Shown in pieces: positions 1 through 6,982 of a stretch of DNA of 24,722 nt. The notes beneath the pieces are model-generated. The model saw only the letters and a program-made list of their open reading frames with translations. It searched no databases and was not told the origin of the DNA. This DNA is from a virus, in the IMG/VR virus record IMGVR_UViG_3300006802_000527, positions 1 to 24,722 of that record, one strand, 5' to 3'. Within the stretch, counting starts at the first letter, position 1. Each line of letters opens with the position of its first letter. The position numbers were made by a program, and so were the translations under genes.

Positions 1-28
1 CTTACATCTTCAATACAAGAGGAAGACG

Positions 29-247
29 ATGAAGTATACGAAAGCAGTTAATATCTGGGACCCGACCATTGTCCAAGCCTTAGAGCAAGGCAATTTAAAG
101 CTTCAGTGCGGCCAGTGGGTAAGGCTGGGCGACAACCCAAACCTTTCTCGGTTTGCTTACATCAAGCCCAATGGACACATCCGGGCATACCATTACCCAA
201 AGGCAGTGAGTCAGTTCCTGTCTAATCACTCAAAGAAAAAGGCTTGA
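29..247 (+). CDS. Hypothetical 72-aa protein
   Basis: I do not recognise this protein. It is 72 residues long, soluble, mildly basic, and rich in aromatic residues (Trp at about residues 10 and 30, several Tyr), with a lysine-rich C-terminus. The ATG is preceded by a GAGGA ribosome-binding site about six bases upstream, which supports this start. Its TGA stop lies inside the -35 hexamer of the next promoter, so it belongs to the transcription unit upstream of the window. Nothing in the sequence shows a function; it sits just ahead of the replication block. Confidence 0.6.
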   Translation: MKYTKAVNIWDPTIVQALEQGNLKLQCGQWVRLGDNPNLSRFAYIKPNGHIRAYHYPKAVSQFLSNHSKKKA

Positions 248-272
248 CACGCCCGTTAACCTCCTGTATAAT
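244..272 (+). promoter_or_regulatory. Perfect sigma-70 consensus promoter (P1)
   Basis: TTGACA (244-249) and TATAAT (267-272) are separated by exactly 17 bp, a full match to the sigma-70 consensus. Transcription should begin near 279-280, about 30 bases before the zinc-ribbon gene, and would drive the primase-helicase and polymerase. The stop codon of the upstream gene (245-247) lies within the -35 box. This implies use of the host RNA polymerase. Confidence 0.9.
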
Positions 273-307
273 AGTTTTTGTGGACTTACAACTTACAGGA
301 GGTTAAC
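255..307 (+). repeat. Perfect 14-bp inverted repeat spanning promoter and RBS
   Basis: GTTAACCTCCTGTA at 255-268 is the exact reverse complement of TACAGGAGGTTAAC at 294-307, with a 25-base loop. The left arm lies in the promoter spacer and the first two bases of the -10 box, upstream of the expected transcription start. The right arm contains the AGGAGG ribosome-binding site (297-302) of the gene starting at 308. In RNA read through from the left, the arms can pair and hide that site; RNA started at P1 lacks the left arm. It could instead be a protein-binding operator. A tandem ACTTACA repeat (284-297) lies between and in the arms. Confidence 0.85.
297..302 (+). promoter_or_regulatory. Ribosome-binding site AGGAGG fixing an ATT start
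   Basis: AGGAGG is five bases upstream of ATT at 308. No ATG, GTG or TTG in this frame has comparable spacing. The only upstream candidate, TTG at 278, lies at or before the expected transcription start of P1. Confidence 0.8.
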
Positions 308-499
308 ATTAGGTGTCACATATGTAATGTTGAACTGGATACAAATGAAATTCAGTTGGACCCAAGAGATGGTAAATACCTTCCATGTCCTACTTGTCAG
401 TTTGTAATTGAAGAAGCAGTAAACGAATCTGAAGAGGACAGCTCTTGGTTGGATGAACTCAAGGAGAGCTTAGATGACTTCCTCGGTGGCGATAGCTGA
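308..499 (+). CDS. Small zinc-ribbon protein (ATT start)
   Basis: This is a 63-aa acidic protein with Cys3-x2-Cys6 and Cys27-x2-Cys30, a pattern typical of a structural zinc ribbon, followed by an acidic tail. Its role is unknown. Its position between a strong promoter and the primase suggests a small regulator or a replication accessory protein; this is inference. The start is taken as ATT at 308, because AGGAGG lies five bases before it and both cysteine pairs follow it. A TTG at 278 would add ten residues but lies at the transcription start. The gene overlaps the next one by 26 bases, so the two are likely coupled. The ribosome-binding site lies in the inverted repeat at 255-307. Confidence 0.8.
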   Translation: MRCHICNVELDTNEIQLDPRDGKYLPCPTCQFVIEEAVNESEEDSSWLDELKESLDDFLGGDS

Positions 500-2075
500 A
501 CATCAACCATGTCCAATGTGTAAATCTTCAGATGCATACACATTGTATTCTGATGGACATGGTTATTGTTTTAGTTGTCAAGGTTTTAAAAAGAAGGACA
601 TAGAACCTATGAATGAAACAGTAGTGCTTAACAGACCACGCCCAAAGATTAATTTACCTGCTATGCCAGAGACCTTCTCTGCTCTGGAAGACAGGGGCAT
701 CAACCAAAAGACTGCAGAGAAGTATAAAGTTTCTTACAATGAGAATGGACCCTTTGTTCACCACTACCCGTACACAAGGAAAGGTGAGTACGTTGCTTCC
801 AAGAAGCGTAAGCGTGATACAAAAGGGTTCGCATGGGCCGGAGACACGGGGAACTTAGACCTGTTTGGTCAGGGTACCTTTCCTGCTGGGTGCGCCCCCG
901 CCATCACAATTGTTGAGGGTGAGTGTGATGCACTAGCAGCCTACCAAATGAACGGTGGGTTCCCCGTTGTCTCTGTGCAAAGTGCCTCTACAGCGGAGAG
1001 GGATGTTCGGACTAACTTCGAGTATCTCTCTTCGTTTGAGGAGATCGTTATCTGCTTTGATGCAGACGAGGCAGGATCTGAGGCAGCTATCAAGGTTGCC
1101 AATGCCCTGCCAATCGGCAAGGTACGTATTCTTTCCCTGTCTGAGCACAAGGACGCCAACGACTATCTGCAGTACGGCAAGGGGAAAAAGTTCAAGCAGG
1201 AGTGGTACAACGCTGCCAAGTACACACCTGCTACCCTCAAGACTGGTAAGCAACTCTGGGATGAGATCATCAATGTCCCTGATTATGAGACAGTCAGCTA
1301 TCCTTTTGAGGGCATAGACAAGATGACCTACGGTGTCCGGCTGTCTGAGCTTGTCATTGTCAATGCAGGTCACAAGGTAGGGAAGTCCACCTTTCTTGGT
1401 GAGATAACCCACCACATCCTGAATAACACAGATGCCGGTATTGGTCTCATGCGACTAGAGGAAAGCAACAGGGACTCAGCTCTCAACCTCATGTCTATCG
1501 AGGCAAACAAACGACTACACCTGCCTGATGTGTGGGAACAGTGTACAACGGAGGAGATCCGTGAGTACTATGACAAGACAATGAACACAGACAGGATCAT
1601 CATCTGGGATCACTTTGGATCTAACTCAATTGAGGCTGTCCTCAACCAGATCAGGAACATGGCAGCACTGGGATGTAAGTACATCATCCTTGATCACATC
1701 TCTATCATTGTCTCTGATCAGTCAGGGGACGAACGGAAACAGCTAGATGAATTAGCAACTAAGGTGAAGTCTCTTTGCATGGAGATCAATGTCTGTGTCC
1801 TTGCTGTTGTCCACCAAAACAGAGAGGGCAAGATCCGGGGCTCTGCAGGCATTGAGCAGTTAGCTAACATTGTGATCCGACTAGAACGTGACAAGGAACA
1901 TACAAATGACTTTGTACGCAACAGCACCAAGGTTGTTATCTCAGACAACAGGTTCTGTGGTGTAACAGGTCTTGCTTGCTACTTGTACTTTGATCAAGAG
2001 ACTGGTAGGATGCTTGAATACACGGAAGAGCAATTCCTTGAGTCTGCTGCTTCGGGAACCGTAGAAGGATGGTGA
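474..2075 (+). CDS. T7 gp4-like primase-helicase
   Basis: This bifunctional replication protein of 533 aa unwinds the fork and makes RNA primers. An N-terminal zinc motif is formed by Cys13, Cys16, Cys32 and Cys35. A TOPRIM primase core follows, with the VEGECDA glutamate motif near residue 147 and FDADEAG near residue 194. The C-terminal RecA-like helicase has Walker A (AGHKVGKST, about residue 299), Walker B (YIILDH) and the VVHQN motif with the downstream RGSAGIEQLA segment. AAGGAG seven bases before the ATG supports the start, which lies inside the end of the zinc-ribbon gene. T7 gp4 is 566 aa, so this protein looks full length. It is followed directly by the polymerase, the expected partner. 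Confidence 0.96.
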   Translation: MTSSVAIAEHQPCPMCKSSDAYTLYSDGHGYCFSCQGFKKKDIEPMNETVVLNRPRPKINLPAMPETFSALEDRGINQKTAEKYKVSYNENGPFVHHYPYTRKGEYVASKKRKRDTKGFAWAGDTGNLDLFGQGTFPAGCAPAITIVEGECDALAAYQMNGGFPVVSVQSASTAERDVRTNFEYLSSFEEIVICFDADEAGSEAAIKVANALPIGKVRILSLSEHKDANDYLQYGKGKKFKQEWYNAAKYTPATLKTGKQLWDEIINVPDYETVSYPFEGIDKMTYGVRLSELVIVNAGHKVGKSTFLGEITHHILNNTDAGIGLMRLEESNRDSALNLMSIEANKRLHLPDVWEQCTTEEIREYYDKTMNTDRIIIWDHFGSNSIEAVLNQIRNMAALGCKYIILDHISIIVSDQSGDERKQLDELATKVKSLCMEINVCVLAVVHQNREGKIRGSAGIEQLANIVIRLERDKEHTNDFVRNSTKVVISDNRFCGVTGLACYLYFDQETGRMLEYTEEQFLESAASGTVEGW

Positions 2076-2084
2076 ATTTGAAGG

Positions 2085-3902
2085 ATGTACTTATATGACA
2101 GACAACTCAGAAACTACTGGGCACTCGACATTGAAACCGATGCTCTTGACGCAAGTCGTATCCACGTCTGCTGTGTTGAAAACCTCTCCACCGGAGATAA
2201 AAGAACGATCACGACTGCAGAAGAGTTTAGACTTTTTAAACAATCTGGGTTTGTGTATGTTACTCATAATGGCCTTAGCTTTGATATCCCTGTGCTTAAT
2301 CGTCTATGGGATACTAAAATTAGGTTATCAAGGGTTGTCGACACTCTGGTCCTTTCTTACCTCTATAACCCGAATCTTCCACGACCCGCTGGTTATACAG
2401 GAGGGAAAGGTCCTCATTCACTCGACTGCTGGGGATACCGACTCGGAGACTACAAAATAGGTTTCCATGATTGGTCTAAACTGACAGACGAGATGATTGA
2501 GTATTGTCAACAAGATGTATCTATAACATGCGAGCTATACAGACGCCTATCACAAAAGCTTGTTGACCTTGGTTACTCAGAAGAGAGTGCCTTACTTGAG
2601 CACAAGTTCAGGACTGTCATCAATGATCAGGAGAGAAATGGTTTTAAGTTCAACCGGACAAGAGCCAACTTCCTCTACCTCAGACTTCGGAGTATGGAGT
2701 ATGAAACTCAGGCCACCATCAGAAGCTTCTTCAAGCCGAAGGAGGTTCTCAAAGGAGAATACGCCTACAGAGAAAAAGCTAATGGAGAACCCTTTGCTTC
2801 GTATCTACGGCACTGTGAAGAAAGTCCCAAGATCGTCTTTAACAAAGACAAAACCAGATACAGGACCTTCACTCTCCAAGAGTTTAACATTGGAAGTCCC
2901 GTTCAAAGACTTGAACGACTGCTCGATCTTGGATGGAAACCTAAAAAGAAAACCAAGTCAGGAAAAAACTGGGCAGTTGATGAAGAGTCCGTGGTGGAGT
3001 TTGCCACATCTTCGGGTAACAAATATGTAGGGTTGATTGCTGATTGGCTTGTCTACAATGGCAGGGCCAACATGATCAGGACTTGGCTCAACGAACTACA
3101 GGAGGATAGTTGTATTCATGGCAGCGTCTCATCGTGCGGTGCAGGGAGCAGGAGATGTACACATAGCGCACCTAACACTGCAAACATACCATCGGTTTAC
3201 GCAAGGTTTGGTGTCGAATCACGAAGTCTATGGGTTGCCAGACCTGAGAGAGTTCTGGTTGGAGCAGATGCTAGTGGACTTGAAGGGAGGGTCTTTATAC
3301 ATTATCTGGGTTCGGAGGAAGCCAAGACCTTCATGCTCGGAGACCCCCACACTGAAAACGCAAACGCTATTAGTCGAGCAGTTGGTTTTGAGGTTTCAAG
3401 ATCGTCAACTAAGAACCTTTTCTATGCAAGACTTTACGGAGCTTCCGATAAAAAGCTTGGGTCAATGCTGGGAGGCAACAGATCCTTGGGTGAAAAAGTT
3501 AGGTCTGCAATTGACACTAACATTCCCGGGTTTGAGAGTCTCGTCCAAAGCATCGGACAAGAGTACGAAAAAAATGGTGGAAGACTTCAGACGGTCGACG
3601 GAGGTTTTGTCTCCTGCCCAAGTCCTCACGCTGCCCTAAACTACAAGTTCCAGAGTTGTGGAGCACTCATCATGAAACAAGCTGCTATCCTGTTGTCTGA
3701 CAGGATACGAAAAGAAGGGCTTGACTGTCTAAAAGTTGGTGATATACACGACGAGTGGCAGTTTGATGTTGCTCCTACCCACGCAGAAAGAGTAGGAGAT
3801 TTAGCATGTAGAGCAATGACACAAGCAGGTAAGGTGTTGAACCTTAACATTAAAATTGAAGGTGAATACAAGATCGGAAGAAATTGGGCAGAAACCCATT
3901 GA
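2085..3902 (+). CDS. T7-like family A DNA polymerase
   Basis: This is the replicative DNA polymerase (605 aa; T7 gp5 is 704 aa, so it is a compact member). The 3'-5' exonuclease domain shows DIET at residues 15-18, a THNGLSFD segment, and YCQQD. The polymerase domain shows motif A (GADASGLEGRV, about residue 391), motif B (RSSTKNLFYARLYGA, about 438) and motif C (DIHDEW, about 553). The ATG at 2085 is the only usual start after an in-frame TGA at 2079. It has no well-spaced ribosome-binding site, so translation probably depends on coupling to the primase-helicase, which ends nine bases before. The TGA stop is embedded in the -35 box of the next promoter. Confidence 0.96.
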   Translation: MYLYDRQLRNYWALDIETDALDASRIHVCCVENLSTGDKRTITTAEEFRLFKQSGFVYVTHNGLSFDIPVLNRLWDTKIRLSRVVDTLVLSYLYNPNLPRPAGYTGGKGPHSLDCWGYRLGDYKIGFHDWSKLTDEMIEYCQQDVSITCELYRRLSQKLVDLGYSEESALLEHKFRTVINDQERNGFKFNRTRANFLYLRLRSMEYETQATIRSFFKPKEVLKGEYAYREKANGEPFASYLRHCEESPKIVFNKDKTRYRTFTLQEFNIGSPVQRLERLLDLGWKPKKKTKSGKNWAVDEESVVEFATSSGNKYVGLIADWLVYNGRANMIRTWLNELQEDSCIHGSVSSCGAGSRRCTHSAPNTANIPSVYARFGVESRSLWVARPERVLVGADASGLEGRVFIHYLGSEEAKTFMLGDPHTENANAISRAVGFEVSRSSTKNLFYARLYGASDKKLGSMLGGNRSLGEKVRSAIDTNIPGFESLVQSIGQEYEKNGGRLQTVDGGFVSCPSPHAALNYKFQSCGALIMKQAAILLSDRIRKEGLDCLKVGDIHDEWQFDVAPTHAERVGDLACRAMTQAGKVLNLNIKIEGEYKIGRNWAETH

Positions 3903-3927
3903 CATTGTTTTGATCGTGTGTTATAAT
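3899..3927 (+). promoter_or_regulatory. Perfect sigma-70 consensus promoter (P2)
   Basis: TTGACA (3899-3904) and TATAAT (3922-3927) are separated by exactly 17 bp. The polymerase stop codon TGA (3900-3902) lies inside the -35 hexamer, the same arrangement as P1. The promoter lies in the 60-base gap before the single-stranded DNA-binding protein gene and should give that gene and its followers extra transcription. No inverted repeat like that of P1 is visible here. Confidence 0.9.
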
Positions 3928-3962
3928 ACTAATATGTTCAGTAACTAAGGAGTCGATGAAAG

Positions 3963-4439
3963 ATGATCCTCAAAGATGTAACAGTAAATTGGTGCAAGCT
4001 TCTTGGAGCACCTCGGTTGAACTACAATGAAGACGGTCACGAATGGACGGTTGATATTGTTGTAGACAAAGACCAACAAAAAATGCTCATGAAAAACAAT
4101 GTAGGAGACTACTTCAAGACCAACGATAATGGAGAGACATTCTTCAAGTATCGTCGGAACTCAGAGAAGCCTGATGGGTCTCCTGCAGCACCAGTAGATA
4201 TCTATGATGAGTACGGAGATGCTTGGCCCCAAGACCGCCTGATTGGCAATGGTTCTAAGGCGGAAGTAAAATTACTCATGGTAGAGATGAAACGAGGCAA
4301 AAATCGTGGTAAGTTCAAGCCAATTGTTCTTGCCCTGAAGATCACTGACCACGTTTCATATAGCGATGGTGAAGGGTTTAGTTTCAAAGCTAAGACCGGA
4401 GCCATTCCACAAGAAGCGCAAGGAGATAGTGACTGGTGA
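3963..4439 (+). CDS. T7 gp2.5-like single-stranded DNA-binding protein
   Basis: This 158-aa protein resembles the phage single-stranded DNA-binding proteins that coat DNA at the fork and contact polymerase and primase-helicase. It has alternating beta-strand segments with basic and aromatic residues, as expected of an OB fold. It ends in a short acidic tail with a terminal aromatic residue (GDSDW), the hallmark of T7 gp2.5 and bacterial SSB tails. It follows the polymerase and has its own strong promoter, as would suit a protein needed in large amounts. GGAG lies about ten bases before the ATG. An out-of-frame ATG at 3956 is rejected. The sequence is too divergent to place by motif alone. Confidence 0.82.
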   Translation: MILKDVTVNWCKLLGAPRLNYNEDGHEWTVDIVVDKDQQKMLMKNNVGDYFKTNDNGETFFKYRRNSEKPDGSPAAPVDIYDEYGDAWPQDRLIGNGSKAEVKLLMVEMKRGKNRGKFKPIVLALKITDHVSYSDGEGFSFKAKTGAIPQEAQGDSDW

Positions 4440-4585
4440 TTTCGTTTCTCATAGGAGTTTGGACAGGCGGTGCCCTTCTGAACTTCTTAATCCAAAACCA
4501 TGAGAGGCCATTTGAAAGCTCTTATAGTATTTTCCAAGAGTTTTTTATCTGGCCTTACAGGGTGTACCAACTGTACAGAAAGTAA
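4436..4585 (+). CDS. Small membrane protein, 49 aa
   Basis: This is a short frame with a GTG start that overlaps the upstream stop by four bases (GTGA), with AAGGAG about ten bases ahead. The product has one N-terminal hydrophobic segment (MISFLIGVWTGGALLNFLI, residues 1-19) followed by an amphipathic, aromatic and basic tail. It probably sits in the inner membrane. It fills the whole gap between the DNA-binding protein and the nuclease, which supports a real gene. The function is unknown; a role against the host membrane or in superinfection exclusion is conceivable but not shown. Confidence 0.65.
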   Translation: MISFLIGVWTGGALLNFLIQNHERPFESSYSIFQEFFIWPYRVYQLYRK

Positions 4586-4591
4586 AATATA

Positions 4592-5431
4592 ATGATAGAC
4601 AATCTGATAGAAGACATCTACAAAAGACTTGAGACACCTCAAGAGGTGAGCGAAGAGAACATAGATATTTTCTGTGACAATCTCAAAACTCTCCTTAAGG
4701 ATCGCCTGTCTGAGGGAGAACGTTCTCCATTCCTTCGTATGTCTTCTATTGGTAAATGTTCTAGACAGGTATATTACGATCTGACAGAAGAGGAAGAGGG
4801 TGAGAAGCTTCTACCCCACACAAGGCTCAAGTTCTTGTACGGGGATCTTATTGAAGAGCTTGTCCTCTTTCTTGCCAGAGAGGCCGGTCACAAAGTTACA
4901 GACCAACAAAAAACTGTTGAGCTGGACGGAGTGGTCGGCCACATTGACGCAATCATTGACGGCAATCTTGTTGATGTTAAAAGTGCGTCTAAGTTTGCCT
5001 TCAAAAAGTTCAAAGAAGGTACCTTGGCAGAGGATGATCCTTTTGGATACGATCTTCAACTATCAGGGTACTCCGCCGCTCTTGGAGATATTGACGGTGC
5101 CTTTCTTGCAATGAACAAAGAGTCAGGAGAGCTTGCTTTACTCAAGAGATCCTCTGACTATATGAAGATGAACTTTCCTCACAAAAAGATTGAGAACCAC
5201 AAAAAGAACCTACAGTCAGATTCACCACCAGATCGTCCCTACGAACCCGTACCAGATGGTAAGAGTGGAAACATGAAACTGGGTGTCAATTGTTCTTATT
5301 GCTCTCGTAAACAAGTGTGTTGGAGTGATAGTAATGATGGCAATGGTCTTAGGAAGTTTGTTTACTCCTATGGCCCTGTCTTTCTAACCGAAGTTGCTCG
5401 AACCCCTAAAGTTCCAGAAGTGGATATGTAA
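4592..5431 (+). CDS. PD-(D/E)XK exonuclease with Fe-S cluster (Cas4/AddB-like)
   Basis: This 279-aa nuclease of the PD-(D/E)XK superfamily takes the place of the T7 gp6 exonuclease. The core shows GHID (Asp119), DVK (Asp128, Lys130) and the Q-x3-Y helix (Gln156, Tyr160). Four cysteines, one N-terminal (Cys56, in GKCSR) and three C-terminal (Cys234-x2-Cys237-x5-Cys243), match the 4Fe-4S layout of Cas4 and AddB nucleases. It probably degrades or resects DNA ends during host DNA breakdown, recombination or concatemer processing. The ATG has only a weak ribosome-binding site (AGAAAG). No helicase motif is present. No cas genes or repeats are nearby, so a CRISPR role is not suggested. Confidence 0.85.
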   Translation: MIDNLIEDIYKRLETPQEVSEENIDIFCDNLKTLLKDRLSEGERSPFLRMSSIGKCSRQVYYDLTEEEEGEKLLPHTRLKFLYGDLIEELVLFLAREAGHKVTDQQKTVELDGVVGHIDAIIDGNLVDVKSASKFAFKKFKEGTLAEDDPFGYDLQLSGYSAALGDIDGAFLAMNKESGELALLKRSSDYMKMNFPHKKIENHKKNLQSDSPPDRPYEPVPDGKSGNMKLGVNCSYCSRKQVCWSDSNDGNGLRKFVYSYGPVFLTEVARTPKVPEVDM

Positions 5432-5433
5432 TA

Positions 5434-5697
5434 ATGGATGACGATGATGATGATAACATCTTTGAGTTTCCAACTAAATCAAGCTTCAATTCCGGGATTG
5501 AGTTTGTTCAGTACCACACCATTAGATTTACAACTAAGTATGATGAAGTAGAGACAAAAGAAATGAAGGGCATCCTTGTATCAATGGGACCCTTTATTGC
5601 TATTATGTCTCACGGAGCAGAGACCCCAGAGTTTCTTGTCCCTTCCCATCGTGTTGTAGATATTAATTCAACACCAATACCGGAGATTAGCAATTAG
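5434..5697 (+). CDS. Hypothetical acidic 87-aa protein
   Basis: I do not recognise this protein. It opens with a run of aspartates (MDDDDDDN), then has a beta-rich body with hydrophobic strands (about residues 45-58) and no membrane helix. It starts two bases after the nuclease stop, and its own stop overlaps the proposed ATT start of endonuclease I by one base, so it is part of a coupled nuclease cluster. An accessory or inhibitory role towards a neighbouring nuclease is possible from position only. Confidence 0.65.
   Translation: MDDDDDDNIFEFPTKSSFNSGIEFVQYHTIRFTTKYDEVETKEMKGILVSMGPFIAIMSHGAETPEFLVPSHRVVDINSTPIPEISN
5682..5685 (+). promoter_or_regulatory. Ribosome-binding site GGAG for an ATT start
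   Basis: GGAG lies seven bases ahead of ATT at 5693. It lies in the end of the preceding gene and is the only well-spaced site that would keep the catalytic N-terminus of endonuclease I. Confidence 0.7.
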
Positions 5698-6067
5698 AAA
5701 CCACGCCAAGGCAGGGACAAAGTACAGATCTCAGTTGGAAGGCAGAATTGCTAAACGACTAAGAAACCTTAAAATGAGGTTTACTTATGAAAGTATTTCT
5801 TTTCCTTACATACTTGAGAAGGTGTACACTCCCGATTTCGAGTTAGACAACGGAATTATTTTAGAGGTGAAAGGTGTTCTTGATAGACAGTCACGAGTAA
5901 AGATGGCCGCAATCAAGAAACAATATCCAGAGAAAGACATTAGGTTTATCTTCCAAAAGCCACATAACAAAGTTCCCGGACTAAAGATGACCCACGCAGA
6001 GTGGGCAGAAAAGTATGGGTACTTGTGGTACGGAGAGAACGACTTTAAAACAAAGGACTTAACATAG
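5693..6067 (+). CDS. T7-like endonuclease I (Holliday junction resolvase), ATT start
   Basis: This enzyme of the T7 gp3 family cuts branched DNA and helps degrade host DNA. From ATT at 5693 the product is 124 aa (T7 gp3 is 149 aa). The catalytic residues Glu16 (in RSQLEGR), Asp48 (in YTPDFEL), Glu58 and Lys60 (in LEVKG) match T7 Glu20, Asp55, Glu65 and Lys67, and the Asp-Glu-Lys spacing is identical. The first usual start codon in frame is TTG at 5735, which would leave the catalytic Glu as residue 2 and remove the conserved lead-in. Upstream the frame is closed by TAG at 5657, with no ATG, GTG or TTG between. ATT with GGAG seven bases ahead is the best start. Confidence 0.88.
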   Translation: MRNHAKAGTKYRSQLEGRIAKRLRNLKMRFTYESISFPYILEKVYTPDFELDNGIILEVKGVLDRQSRVKMAAIKKQYPEKDIRFIFQKPHNKVPGLKMTHAEWAEKYGYLWYGENDFKTKDLT

Positions 6068-6069
6068 CC

Positions 6070-6246
6070 ATGATTAAAAACAAGATCCATCTTAAACTTG
6101 CATCAGACCTCCAGCACTGTGCCAAGCTCATGTACCAGATTGGGTTTGAGTATGATGCTCACACTGTTTACGGTATTGCCTCTCGTGTAGAGGAAGGACC
6201 AGAAGCAAACAAAGAGCCAGAGGAGACGGAGAAAGATGAGGAGTAA
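6070..6246 (+). CDS. Hypothetical 58-aa protein
   Basis: This small frame with an ATG start fills the gap between endonuclease I and the phosphoesterase. It starts two bases after the former and overlaps the latter by 11 bases. The N-terminal half is basic and helical (Lys-rich, LASDLQHCAKLMYQIGFEYD), and the C-terminal third is strongly acidic (many Glu). I do not recognise it. The tail sequence also supplies the GGAG ribosome-binding site of the next gene, which may explain part of its Glu-rich composition. Confidence 0.6.
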   Translation: MIKNKIHLKLASDLQHCAKLMYQIGFEYDAHTVYGIASRVEEGPEANKEPEETEKDEE

Positions 6247-6982
6247 GATACACTTAGTTATTCCTGATTCTCATGCCAGCCCGGACCACCACAATGAACG
6301 ATACACCTATCTCTCCAGACTCATCTGCGATCTCAAGCCCGATGTTGTCGTCGATATTGGAGACTGGTTCGATATGGCTAGTCTTTGTTCATACGATAAA
6401 GGCACTAGAGGCTTCCACGGACGCCGATATCAAGCTGATATTAGCGCAGGCGTCGAGGCTCAGGACAGGCTTATTACACCTCTCAGACAGCGAAAGAAGA
6501 AGCTACCTAGGTTCATTCGCTGCTTGGGTAATCATGAGAATCGAATCGTCCGAGCTATCGAAAGAGAGCCAGAGCTTCTTGAGGGCACCATTGGCCTTAA
6601 TGACCTCCAAAGTAAAGAGTATGGCTGGGAAGAGTATCCCTTTAACGAGGTTGTTAATGTGGATGGGGTTAACTACGCCCACTACTTTGTCTCGGGAGTC
6701 ATGGGACGACCAGTATCGTCTGCTCGTGCTCTCCTACAGGCACAAAATGCAAGCTGCATAATGGGCCATACCCACACCTTTGAGTACGCTACCAAAGCAA
6801 ACATCGAAGGTCGTCGGTTCCATTCCATCTTCTGTGGCGTCTACCAAGACTACACACCTGACTTTGCATCTACGTCTTCCTACTTGTGGAGACCCGGAGT
6901 ACTGGTACTCTATGGTGTAGAGAACGGAGACTTTGATATTGAGTGGGTATCAATGAGAAGGATTAAGGAAGCCTATGGATGA
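6236..6982 (+). CDS. Calcineurin-like metallophosphoesterase
   Basis: This 248-aa enzyme of the two-metal metallophosphoesterase fold carries all signature motifs in order: DSH (Asp11, His13), GDWFD (Asp43, Asp46), GNHE (Asn99, His100), a single His149, and GHTH (His178, His180). Family members hydrolyse phosphodiesters or phosphomonoesters, and the substrate cannot be read from the sequence. Such genes are common in the replication arms of marine podoviruses. The ATG has GGAG four bases upstream. It overlaps both neighbours, so it is co-translated with them. Confidence 0.92.
   Translation: MRSKIHLVIPDSHASPDHHNERYTYLSRLICDLKPDVVVDIGDWFDMASLCSYDKGTRGFHGRRYQADISAGVEAQDRLITPLRQRKKKLPRFIRCLGNHENRIVRAIEREPELLEGTIGLNDLQSKEYGWEEYPFNEVVNVDGVNYAHYFVSGVMGRPVSSARALLQAQNASCIMGHTHTFEYATKANIEGRRFHSIFCGVYQDYTPDFASTSSYLWRPGVLVLYGVENGDFDIEWVSMRRIKEAYG

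Noticed and set aside
278-307. TTG start at 278 for the zinc-ribbon protein
   Set aside because: It lies at or before the expected transcription start of P1 and has no ribosome-binding site; the AGGAGG would be inside the gene.
2095-2460. 121-codon plus-strand frame with hydrophobic stretch
   Set aside because: It overlaps the polymerase exonuclease domain, whose motifs are in the other frame; it is best read as a shadow.
3512-3540. TTGACA in the polymerase gene as a promoter
   Set aside because: No -10 box follows at proper spacing.
2560-3639. Two further plus-strand frames (2560-3030 and 3118-3639)
   Set aside because: Both lie inside the polymerase gene in a different frame, with no family resemblance.
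4565-4593. TATAAT at 4588-4593 as a promoter for the nuclease
   Set aside because: The -35 position has almost no match to TTGACA, and the hexamer overlaps the nuclease start codon.
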